From Hymenoscyphus infarciens (taxonomy: Eukaryota; Ascomycota; Leotiomycetes; Helotiales; Helotiaceae): a stretch of 64,000 nt of DNA. The first letter of the stretch is position 1. Every line of letters begins with the position of its first letter. The notes under the pieces were generated by a model. The model searched no databases, was not told the origin of the DNA, and saw only the letters and a program-made list of their open reading frames with translations. The DNA is taken from contig LLCB01000035.1 in NCBI GenBank assembly GCA_001414345.1, forward strand, positions 218,021 to 282,020, written 5' to 3'. Shown in pieces: positions 36,066-46,673 of this stretch. A program made the translations under genes and the position numbers.

Positions 36066-39000
36066 ATGGACGGCCCAAAGAAGCCAGTTCAATGCTGGGT
36101 ATTGGAGGACAGCTCCTCCGAATCCGGATCCAACGATGAGGCCGCCGATCTTCAGTGGGTCTTGAAGACAACTCTACAGACCGAGTTAGATACTGGGTCG
36201 GAACAACACAAGTATCAATCTGCATTGAGTCGACGCGTCCGCAACATCAGAGAATCGGGAGATACCGGGAAAGCGGTTGGCGGAGATGGACCTGATGTAG
36301 CATCTACAAATGTCAAAAATGGGGATGGAACCGAAGCCAAAACCGGTGACGATGAGTTGTTATCAACTGCGAAGATAAAAAACCAACTTAGCAACAACCT
36401 CAATGATATGGAGAGAACTGGGATGTGTGCTTTTCACCAAAAGATTGACAACTCGCCCAACCCAGGAGTCTTCATCACCGGCTTTGAGGATATTACGCTT
36501 CCTATATCTCCTCGGGAGGTCAATCTAATTAAGGCGGCAAGTGAGCAAAATTCACATGGCGGTGCATCAAGGGTTCATGTGGTTGCCGGAGCCCTCATCG
36601 AGATCAAAAATACCGGTTGGGATAAGATAGTTGGTGGAGTTCTCAAGCGTTTGGCTTTTCGAATGGGGATTAATGTCAAATCTAAGGGAATAAATGCGGT
36701 GAATCCATGTCTAATTCTGTATGAAGAGGGCTGTGACAAAGCAGAGCAAAACCCGTAAGTTCTTGGAGTCGTTTTTTCAGATATTGACTAACGTCAAAAG
36801 TACCGGAAATTCTCCAGTAACCTTTGGCTACCTTGACGTCCTTCTGTCGACACCGTCTGATGAAGACAAAGTCAAACTACAACACGGCAGAACTATAATG
36901 AGTATTTCCACAGCCGGAGTTTCCAAATTCGATTCATTTTTCTTGGCCTGGGTACGTTAAAGTTTCGTTTTCATTGTTTCAAAGCCTCTGGGTTAATGGA
37001 AATTATCATTCGAAACAATTGGGGTTAATCGTGAAACCTTATTTTTCGCTGTTTCAACCCCTTTCGGATAACGAGTTTTCTTCTTCTAAATCTCCTCGCA
37101 CATTGACGTGGGCACATGCTAACATGCTATATCTATAGTTTCTTGATGTAGCAGTTACCTACCCCGCCGTAAAACTTGGCTCACGACTTGTGTTGCGGTA
37201 CCAACTCATTCACAACCAGCCATGTTTAATTGACACTGCCGCCAAGCTAGTTCGAGGTGGATCTGAGCTTCAGCTGGTGCTCCAGTCTTGGAAGATGCAA
37301 CAAGCTAGTATGGCTCACAAACAATTAGCATATCTCCTCCAACACAAGTATTCGGACACAAACCTCACCTTTGCAAATTTAAAAGAACAGGACCGAGTAG
37401 TTGTTGCTCAGCTACTGGATGTTGGTAGTCCGGCAGGGTTTCATATCTGCCTCGGAAATTTAGAGAGAATCACACGAGGAGTATCCGACACCAGCTACAA
37501 CGCTGTCTTGAATGGCCATCATAGGATGTCGAAACTCGACTACGAGACCTATGAAATAACTCATGTCACTGGACTTTATGGTGTTGAACCTCTCTCACGC
37601 TCTGGAATATCTCTCGTTGCTAGCCATATCATGGGGGGCAGAACTCCATTTCGTCTATGTGATGACGAGATATTTGATGCAAGCGAGAACTTTCTACAGC
37701 AAACCTACCGACATAGCGTGAGTATCAAACCAAAAACACAAGCAGTTTTGAGCTAATTAGTTACAGGTTGTACTTATACTACCCGAAGAACAACGCGAGC
37801 CTATGTTCGTCAAAACCTCTATTGCAGTCGTCGATTTATTTCTCAATCGATATCAATCTTTGGATTATGATCCGGGGAATGATAAAGGGGCGATATGGGC
37901 TTGCAACGTGATAGTTGGGTGCACAACCTGGGCATCACTCAAAACAATATACTCGGATAAGGTAATTCTCAAGGCGATTCAACTTATTGGGTTTCTCGAT
38001 GATGAAGAGCTACTCAAGGCTGCTATTCCTGTTGGCATATTAATGCCTGAGCACTTTCGAGCTTTGAAAAGCGTTGCCAAAAGACGCGGCAATGACTGGC
38101 TTCAAAAGACGTGAGTAAACTCTAATTTCCTTTATTTATTATTACGTCGCAGATGCTGGGGCAATTATGCGAAGAAGTTTCTATAATTCTAAAACAAAAT
38201 GTGTTCATTCTTCAAGACCTTGCTGAACAATCGTCCTGATTATACCACGCTGTTCGAGAAATTTAGCTGACTTGAAATATTCTAGTATCGCCGATCAACT
38301 CTCGCTTATGCAGCCATTTTCTGTTAGGTGCCAAACCATCGTTAGAGTCTCAAAGGTTCATCTTTCAGAAACTTGGGCCAATAAACAATATTCCCTAGCG
38401 GTCAACTCCTTGCCTTTGGTTTCTACTGAGGACGGAGAGCACGTGAAAAAGCTTATAGGCCTATGGGCGGAGAGTCCTCTTTTGAGAAATACGTAAGTCT
38501 CAACTCAAGAAACTAACCTCATTCAACTAACCAAACATAGTTTATATGGGGCCATGGTCCGAGATACAACGTCCTTTGTAGTGCGAATGAAATTCCTCTC
38601 TGGTGTTTTGACGACAAAAAATGTACCGACGTTGGCCTTGCAGTTTTGTCTGTCAGAGTACTCGAAGAATTCATTCCCCAAAAGCATTGTCACAGATGCA
38701 CTCCAAGAGGCAAGAAGTCTTGGAGAGATTTTCATCAATGGCTCGGCCCTATATCAATCTCAGTTTTCCTCCGAGTTTAAGCTCATTATCTCCAAGTTAG
38801 TTGCTGATGCTGAAGAGGCAGCTGTTCTGCGGATGAAAGAATTTTGCCTACCGCTGCTTGAGTCGATCGCCGAACTTCCCCTGAACACCATCGAGCGACA
38901 CGGTTCACGCTTAGCTCCTCTGTTTCAAAGCACTCTCTCATCTTGGATTCGTAAATGTACGCCAGAAATTCCTGTCCCACCACAAGATCGGGTACGACAA

Positions 39001-39387
39001 AAGCTAGGATGTGGTAGTTGCAGCGACTGTGGGAACATCGATGAATTTTTGGAGAACCCAGAAAAAATCAAGTTTGTTTCGTCATTCGCCAGATCTCCAA
39101 TGGACCACCTCCGGCCTTTTCTTACAAAAGAAATCGCCAAACGGTCGTTCCTTGAGATTGCTATAACCAAACAAGGTGCACAGTTCGAGCTTATGATCAG
39201 AAAGATCTTCCCAGGCTTTCCAGCATTTGGCAAGCAATACGATCAAGCACAGGCAGACCTCAAAGAAAGTATCCAGCAGGTGTTTCCTAGCAGGAAGGAG
39301 AAGTCGGAGCTCTTGGGCAAGCATCAACGTCAGATTTGCGTCTTGAATTTACCTGTTCCTGCGTCGGAGATCGAGTTTCCTGAATGA
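36066..39387 (+). CDS. Fungal 2OG-Fe(II) dioxygenase-like protein with degenerate active site (copy 2, intact)
   Basis: Exons 36066..36754, 36801..36951, 37139..37717, 37767..38110, 38286..38492 and 38541..39387 sum to 2817 nt (938 aa). The N-terminal ~110 residues are acidic and disordered. ITLPISPREVNLIKAAS, LILYEEG, FGYLDVLLS and GSRLVLRYQL follow the layout I remember for large fungal proteins with a prolyl-4-hydroxylase-type 2OG-Fe(II) fold, where LLYEEG precedes an iron-binding HxD and a SDxxHE block carries the distal His. Here the first site reads CDKAEQNPTG and the second FLDVAVTYPA, so the expected iron ligands are missing. The later LAYLLQHKYSD, GFHICLGNLER, YRHSVVLILPEE and CGSCSDCGNIDEFL also fit the family. 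Probably a diverged, non-catalytic member; function unknown. The family call is from memory and needs a profile search. Decayed paralogues lie on both sides. Confidence 0.72.
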
Positions 39388-39602
39388 TTTCGAATACTAT
39401 TTGGGAATGAACTTATGTAGACTACAATGGGAGGAGCTGCTGTGGGTGCTTGTGGCAATGGCTTCGAGGGTTTTAGTCGAGAAATCAAGATACCTACAAG
39501 ATGCTGTTATTACAAATGACAAATTCAAGCTTGAATGCAAGATACCTAAGGTAGTGGATCAGAAATGTTTAGGCATCAACATTTCTTTCCTTTGCCTCTT
39601 AC
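39388..39602. other. 3' flank of the 2OG-like gene
   Basis: About 215 bp between the stop codon and the left end of the first MITE. It contains an open but unrecognised short frame continuing after the stop. Confidence 0.4.
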
Positions 39603-40081
39603 TACTCGGTCGGGTATTCTGGGCGTCACGGGCCCGTGCGTAAGCATTATCTAGCCTTAAAAACACACCAAAATAGACGAATCTAACACTTTTTATTAAA
39701 TTCTTATTAAATAAATATACTTTATTTTCTTATATAAATATGCCTACTAAGTATATTAATACAAAAGGTCGACAGCCTCTCTACTAAAAGACGAATCAGA
39801 AGCAAGTCCCGCTTACTTAGAGGACTATAATAGTAGTCTCTTCTCTATTCTTAGATTAGATAGAGCAACTTTATAAGAACGCTATCCTACCTAATATACC
39901 TATAACTATATTAGGTATAAGACGAATTCGAATACGCGTATAAGAGAATACTAAGAAGATAATAGGAAAAGCTTCATTTTTTATATATAACTGGTGTCTA
40001 GAGTCTAAAATGAGTATAGAGGTGAGTTCCCAGCTAAGCATGCCCCACCCCGCTGTGACGCCCAGAATACCCGACCGAGTA
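39603..40081. mobile_element. 479-bp MITE with perfect 27-bp terminal inverted repeats, TA-flanked
   Basis: Positions 39603-39629 (TACTCGGTCGGGTATTCTGG...) and 40055-40081 are exact reverse complements over 27 bp. The outermost TA on each side is what a TA target-site duplication (Tc1/mariner style) would give. The interior has one plus-strand frame from the ATG at about 39738 that stays readable apart from four TAA/TAG stops, as if a short coding piece had been mutated by RIP; no transposase motif is recognised. Confidence 0.85.
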
Positions 40082-40329
40082 TTTAAACAGTGATTAGTAA
40101 GATGAGAAACGATTCTTCTTCTGAGTTTGTGCTACAGAATAGCGGGGAAGACTCGGCTAAACCACGTGATTGTGTAATAGTAGGTAAACACAACTTGAAG
40201 CAAACATCGTCTTCATTCATCACTTCCAACAATTCGCTCCCACTTATTCCCAGTCTCAAACAATCCGATCTTTATCGGAATAATCAATGGCTAGAAGTTG
40301 GTTACGCAGAGCGAGCTTGGGTACAACCC

Positions 40330-41550
40330 AAGATCGAGTAGAATATGTTACACCTTGCGACAATTCCTCCGGTTCCGATTCCAACCCCGATAAGGCAGCT
40401 CAACCTAGGACGGACGCGAATAATACCTAACACTTGATACCACTTTCTGAAATAAAAGCAAAAGTGGGTAAACTACTTGATTATTTGGAACTTTCTAGAC
40501 CATTTGCTTCTTCTTATTTGATGGTTCTGCTGAATCTAGGACTGCACCTTGAAGGCTTCTAGGATTATATCTCCTTTCCTATATCAGAAAGGGAAGTGAT
40601 GAGAATGAAACTTGCCAGAGGCTGTAAGAACATCTCCTGGTCTTTGTCTCTCAACTCTAAGGAGGTTCCTACAGGTGGGATTCGGATATGTAATCCCCTC
40701 TAGGATGAATTTCATAACTCAATCCTCGAGATTGTTGCTTCTGAAATAGGAACTGATAAAGAAAATCAAGGGTTGGGAGTGGAAAACCCGGAACTAGTAC
40801 TGTATACAGCTGGAAGTACCCAAAGAATAGACCCTTGGTAAGCCCCTTCTCCTACGTATCTTACTTACATAGTTCAAAGTCGCAAACACACCATTTGAAG
40901 TGCCGCTATTGGTTATCTCGATATCATTCTACTAACCGTTTGCGAGGAGGAGAACGTATTAATTGAGTATAAGCGAAAGAGAATGTTTCTTTCGACTTCT
41001 AAATACACCTATAGTGAGTTGCGGGTTAAGCTTCCCTTTTAACGATATTTTATAAACCGTACGTTTTTAGAAATCTTTTCTTCTTCTTTATTTGTTTTCG
41101 AAAACAGAAAACTAAAGTACTCTTTAAGATATCAGACCTAGCTAGAAAGAACTACTATATCTTCTTATACCTTTTCTCTATTTGTTACTATATCTAAGTA
41201 AGTATTCTAAGAATAAACTTAATAATACTTAATTCTTAGAAAACCTCTATTTATAAGAAAAAATTTCATATCTCTATAATTCTACTAAGATCTTATAGAT
41301 ATATATCTAAGTATCTGTTTTCTTTCTAGAAGGTTTATAGAGTAAGAAAGGAGGTATAGAGCTCTTATTATCTACTCTTAAGAATATAATAATATATCTA
41401 GGTAAAAAAATAATTCTAAGAACGCACGGTTTATAAAATATCGTCAAAAGAGAAGCTTAACTCGTAACTTACTATAATAGGACTATATGTTTCTAGCCCG
41501 CGTATGTTAACTTTTGTTTTTCTTAATAATACGATAAGTTTAGACTTTTA
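40330..41550 (+). pseudogene. Decayed paralogue (copy 3) of the 2OG-dioxygenase-like gene, split by a MITE
   Basis: Matches the intact gene in order: CDNSSGSDSNPDKAAQ (about 40355), then YISFPISEREVMRMKLARG (about 40567) against ITLPISPREVNLIKAAS, then NPELVLYTAGSTQRIDPW ending at a GTAAGC donor (40839) exactly where the intact gene has exon 1 end LILYEEG...NP and GTAAGT, then GYLDIILLTVCEEENV (about 40914) against GYLDVLLSTPSDEDKV. The frame is broken by several stops. A 467-bp MITE (41010-41476) interrupts exon 2; beyond it TTTCTAGCCCGCGTATGTTA matches the intact exon 2 end and its donor TTCTTGGCCTGGGTACGTTA. Nothing recognisable remains of exon 3 onward. Confidence 0.75.
41010..41476. mobile_element. 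467-bp MITE with ~60-bp terminal inverted repeats inside a pseudogene exon
   Basis: The left end TATAGTGAGTTGCGGGTTAA... and the reverse complement of the right end TATAGTAAGTTACGAGTTAA... agree over about 63 bp with roughly seven differences, all transitions. Flanking TA on both sides fits a TA target duplication. Removing the element and one TA restores alignment of the host exon with the intact paralogue. Interior AT-rich and non-coding. Confidence 0.85.
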
Positions 41551-42604
41551 TAGTTAGAATATCTCTATCTAGTTCTAGATAAGTAGAAGTTATACGTAAA
41601 GTAGCTAGGGGAAGCAATAGATTAACTTTCTAAAATTTCTCGGATAATAGTTCAATTCTCTTAAAATTTCAGAATAACGACCTAAACTTCTAACTAATAT
41701 ATTCTACTCTTTAGTTCTCTAATAAGCTTATAAAATATCTAGATATCAAAACCAGTCATCGACTTATAATATTAGATATAAACGTATCTATATAAAACAA
41801 TGTCTAAAAGTTTCAGCCTTAGCTCTTATTAAGAGTATATCTAGGTTACCTCTTATACTTAGATCTTAGAGACGTTAAAGAGATTCGGTTAATAGATAAT
41901 TTATAGTATATTATTTAAATAAAATATACGTTAATAAAGATCTATGCTATTCAAGCTTAAAAGAGCGAGATTAGTCGATTTTTAAGTAGTTACTATAATA
42001 GTACGAAATATATACTATAGGAGAAGAGGTATATAGAAGTGCGTTCGAGACTGAATAACGTATATAAATACTAGGCTCTAATATAGAAGAAAAGGCTAAA
42101 CTAGCCTTTTCTAACTCTAGGAGTAGGCTGCTATATATAAGAGGTTTCAGATAATATAAAAAGAGGTACGAAACCGAACAACGACATACGTCGGCTAATA
42201 TAAAAGCCCGAACCCTACGAAGTACGTCCGAAAGTCCGGACGGACGTATAGACGTACGTAACCTTCCTAAATTAGATAATATAAAACAACAACTACTAAA
42301 ACCTTATATATACGGTATATACTATATAATCTCAGCTATATAGGACGGTATACCGTCATAGTTACTAGACAACTATAAACGTAGAGAATTCTACGTCTAT
42401 CTTACTATCTTAGCGAAAATTAATAAGAAATCCTTAAATCTCTATTATATAACCTACGAAATCGCCTACGTCTCTGTTTTAGATAGTATTAAACTACTAT
42501 CGCGCTTAGTTATAATAGTTACTAAAAGTAATATAACTAGAATAAAGATATAAGAAAGTTAAAACTACTCTATAGAAAACATTTACTCGAAGTATAAGTT
42601 ATCT
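41551..42604. other. AT-rich, stop-dense DNA
   Basis: No gene and no element boundary found. Base composition and TpA richness fit RIP-mutated repeat or the remnants of copy 3 exons that are no longer readable. Confidence 0.4.
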
Positions 42605-43578
42605 CTTAATATAACGTATTTTTAGGTTAAAAACGCTCTAAGGAGCTTGAATTTAGAAGGTGAAAACTCTACTATATATATAGAGAAAAGAGGTTACGTA
42701 AGACCTCTCTTTTTCTATAATATACCTCTTAGGTCTAAGAAACAGCTTCCTAGGCCTATAAACTTAAACTAGATTATAAAAGAATCTCTTAACTATATCG
42801 CTCTCTATTCCTACTCTAGAGTTCTATAGAGCTATATATATTACTTTAAACTCTTAAATAGTAATCCTAGATAATATTCTTAAGAGTAAGTTCCTACTCC
42901 TAGATCCTATCCGACTTCCTCTCTTATACTCTAGTATATTATTAGCTCTAGCTTTAGTAAAGACAGCGGGTAGTATTCGTAGATATAGTAGCTCGTAGTT
43001 AGCGTTATATACTAGCTTCGTAGAGTACTAAGCTTCTAGATCGTCTTATTAAGCACCTCTTAGAGTAGGCTAGCGCGCTGCTAAGCTTCCGGTTTTAAAT
43101 ACCTTCTGCGAAGGGCTTTATACGAGCTTGTCGAGAGAGTGAGCTACCGAATTAAGGTATGTCTACTTAAGTAGAGCTTTCGCTATATTCGAAGCTAAGA
43201 GCGTCTTATAAGAGAGTCCTGTCTACGCTTATTAGAAGAGTTCTTATTCGCGCTCGTTAAGAAAGTCTTATATTCGAAGTTAGGAGAGCCTTACTCGTCG
43301 TCGTAGTAGGGCTTTCGAGTGCTCGTCGAACGTAAGCATCGAGGAGGGGTTAGTTACGCTGACTCTGACAGCGGAGAGCGCTTTAAATACGTAGTAACGT
43401 TAAATATATAAGTAGAAGATAAAGAAGTTGATTATACTCTAGGTGTAAACCGGGCTTATAACTGTGACGTATTTTTAGGTTAAAAACGCTCTAAGGAGCT
43501 TGAATTTAGAAGGTGAAAACTCTGCTATATATATAGGGAAAAGGGGTTACGTGAGACTCTCTTTTCTATGACACTTAA
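42605..43578. mobile_element. Miniature LTR element 1 (TRIM-like), 964 bp, TSD CTTAA
   Basis: Direct repeats 42610-42722 (113 bp) and 43463-43573 (111 bp) are nearly identical. The right copy begins TGTGACG and ends TATGACA, the TG...CA ends of an LTR; in the left copy these read TATAACG and TATAATA through G-to-A and C-to-T changes. CTTAA lies directly outside both ends (42605-42609 and 43574-43578), a 5-bp target duplication. The 740-bp interior is too short for gag-pol and has no readable ORF. No clear primer-binding site seen. Confidence 0.85.
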
Positions 43579-43655
43579 TAATAATAAAATCTATCTCTAT
43601 AATTAGCTAATAGTTTATAATAGGTTATAGTTCTAATACTAATAAAAAACTAGAA

Positions 43656-44785
43656 GTTATTATAACAGTCCAGTTCGGGTTTCAGACCTGTCACGTGACT
43701 CCTCACCGCCTGGCAGAATCCTATATATTAGCATCGTTTAGAGCTATCTTCGCTCTTTATCTTTAGTTTTCGCGTTAATAACTACGAATAGACTACTTCT
43801 CTACTCTACTCCTACCTTATTATTATATTAAACTAAAGGTTACCTTTCTTATTCTATAAAAGATTTAAAATATATTAGGCTCTTAACCTTACTTCTATTC
43901 TAGCCTCTTTATCGCCGACTCTATAAACCTCTTTAAACGGCTTCCTAGACCTCTCGCTAGCGACCTCTTAATTAATACTAAGCTTAAGACCTCTCTCTAG
44001 TATCTTCAGAGACCTCTCTCTAGCGTCTACGAACCTCTCTCTCTCTCTTTAAATAGCTAGTATCTAATAACTCCGATAATAGACTCTAATATCGTACGCT
44101 AGATATATAACTTTAACTCTCTTATTAAAAAGAAATATTAATACGCTTACGTAATCGACGCTTTGACAAGATAGCTTATCTAGCTCGTTATTTGTTAATA
44201 TAAGCCTTCTGTTAATAAGAAGAAGCCTCTCTACGCTTTAACGAGAGAAGCCTTTTAAGTAGACCTTCTTACTTTTAGCTATATTGTTTTCTAATAACTC
44301 TCGAAGCCTTCTTCTCTTCCTTCTAATATTATAAAAGCTCTTAAAGCCTATACTTTAGTAATCGACAAAATCGTAGAAGTATACGCTAGTTACTTAGTAG
44401 ATTATATAGATTAGTATTAGAAAGAGAATATAGAGAGTTTTAGACAACTTAGCGTATAGCTAGTACCTTACTACTCTTATATAGCTAGTATCTCACTACT
44501 CTTATAAAGCTAGTATCTTATAACTACCTTAGTAGAAGAAAGAATAAGAGTAGATAGACAAGTATACGAGTTTCTATAGAGCTCGAGAGCGAGCTCTACT
44601 AAAGAGAGAGAAATATAATAGTCTAGTTCGGGTTTTAGACCTATTACGTAACTCCTCACCGCCTAGTAGAATTCTATATATTAGCATCGTTTAGAGCTAT
44701 CTTCGCTCTTTACCTTTAGTTTTCGTATTAATAACCACGAATAGACTACTTCTCTACTCTACTCCTGCCTTATTATTATAGTTAT
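43656..44785 (+). mobile_element. Miniature LTR element 2 (TRIM-like), 1120 bp, TSD GTTAT
   Basis: Direct repeats 43661-43827 and 44614-44780, both 167 bp, differ at about 14 positions, all transitions. GTTAT flanks both outer ends (43656-43660 and 44781-44785). A purine tract AAAGAGAGAGAAA lies immediately before the right repeat, as a polypurine tract would, giving + orientation. The interior of ~786 bp is non-coding. The repeat family differs from that of element 1. Confidence 0.85.
44458..44530. repeat. 25-bp tandem repeat, about three units
   Basis: Units starting AGCTAGTACCTTACTACTC at 44458, 44483 and 44508, the third diverging. Lies inside the interior of miniature LTR element 2. Confidence 0.8.
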
Positions 44786-46673
44786 TTTTCTACTAAAGTA
44801 TCGTAAGTATTCTTAATACTACTCTTATATAATTTAATATCTCAAGTATACTACTAGAGACTAGAATTAGATATGAAATAGTTCTAGCGTACTAGACAGT
44901 AATATTATATATAATATAAGTATCTCTAAAGCCTCGCTATTTAGATAAGGTTATTATAAAGGTTCTTTAGATAGTTAATACTCTAGGTAATAATAAGCTA
45001 CTTAATAATATACTCTCTATAAGCGTCTTATAATCTCGGTACTTTAATATATTAGACAAGATCGCTAAGCGCTATAATCGAAAATAGCTCAAAAAGACGT
45101 ATATCTATCTCTAAGAGTTAATATTTCAACTAACGGAAAATTCCAAAAGAAAACTTATCTATTAGCTCTCAAGTATCTACTAGTAGCAGTTTCCTACTAG
45201 GTTGAAAGTAATTCCAAGGGCTGTAAAGTTTGTCTGTAAAGTTTGTCTATAAAGATTCTTAGGAAAATGAAGAGTATAGGATAGCCTGGAAATCGTGGCC
45301 ATTGGTTTCCGGCTCAAGCGGGGAATATATCGCATAGCTTGTGAACATATGGGCGGAAAGTTCGCTGTTGAAAGATGTGTTAACTTATCAAGCTGCGATT
45401 GTAGTAAGATTACGTACAGTCGGGGTATAAAGAATTCGCAACGAACCAACCAACCAAAAAGTAGAAAATAAAGACAATTATTCCACCACGACGCGGAAAA
45501 TCAACATAGCTCTCCCAAACGTCTAGAACTACTACAAGAGTTTTACACTCCTACAAGTATTAGAACAAATCAAGAAGGTAAAGTGGCAGTCCCGTCACGC
45601 ATCCCTCCAACCCCAACCTTTCTCATTTGAACGGAAGGGCAGCTCGTACCTTATACCCCAAAGCTTGCCTGCCTTCTCCCTGCTAAACAATAGCACAGGA
45701 GACCCGGTGAAAGGGGGGGGGGAAACCACGGTATCTTAGGGGGAGGAAGAAATGCTAGAGATAGCCTCCCCCTAAGTAAAATGCATCTCAGTCCACCACT
45801 CGAGCCTCGCCTTATCACGATGCCCTCAATTAAGAAGTCACGCAGATAGAAGTTCAAACAAAACAAATCGACGAGAGTTAAAAGGAGTCGGTCGCAGGCG
45901 GAAACTTATCAAAGCATCAGAACCCGCATGTAGCCACAAAACCAGACGAGTCACAATCACACAGGAAGTCATCACATCATAAGTCACTTCAAGAAAAACC
46001 CCCAACTCAAAATACCCTCAACAAGATAATCATTGAAAAGTAAAAATCTTCTCTGTAATAAAAACACAAAACACCAGCGAGTAAACGAGCCCGCGAGCCC
46101 AAGCCAGCCCAGTCAAACCCCTCAACCCCTCAGCCCCACCAAAGGGGAGGACCAAGCAACCAGCCCACCCATCCTCGCAATCAATCGCTTTGCTCCCCAC
46201 GCTCAACTAAGCCGAGCAAAAAGAAGGAAGATCAAAGGTGGGAAAAAGGCCAGAAAAGCACCACCACACCACACCATCCCTTTCCCTTTCCTTCGTCAAA
46301 CCCACAACCCCACTTCAGCATACAATCCCAAACCTCAACTCCCAACCCCGCCCGTTTGAGATCCACCGATTTTTTCTCTCCTGTCCAGTCGCGAGGAAGA
46401 GCATAGAGATTCTTGCTCCCGTCCCCAAAAATATAAAAAGAAGATACAAAAAAAGAAGTATAACTAAAAGGGTTCGGGGGCGCGAGCCTCGTTGGTGGAC
46501 GAGAGTGAAGACATTCTAAGCAGTCATCTCGTCATCATGAATCTGGGACATCAAAACGAAATTTTGAAGCAAGCAAAAAAACTAAACATTACAAGGTCTT
46601 TATCCCCTGACCTATCCACCGTGTGTGCTTGTGTGAAAAAAAGAATTGTGTATGGTTTTGTGTCGTTGGTGCC
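44786..46673. other. AT-rich island edge and 3' flank of the formin gene
   Basis: AT-rich, gene-free DNA to about 45170, then normal composition. It includes a poly-G run at about 45710-45719, a CA/CCA-rich stretch at 46080-46360 and the formin 3'UTR. No supported gene. Confidence 0.45.
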
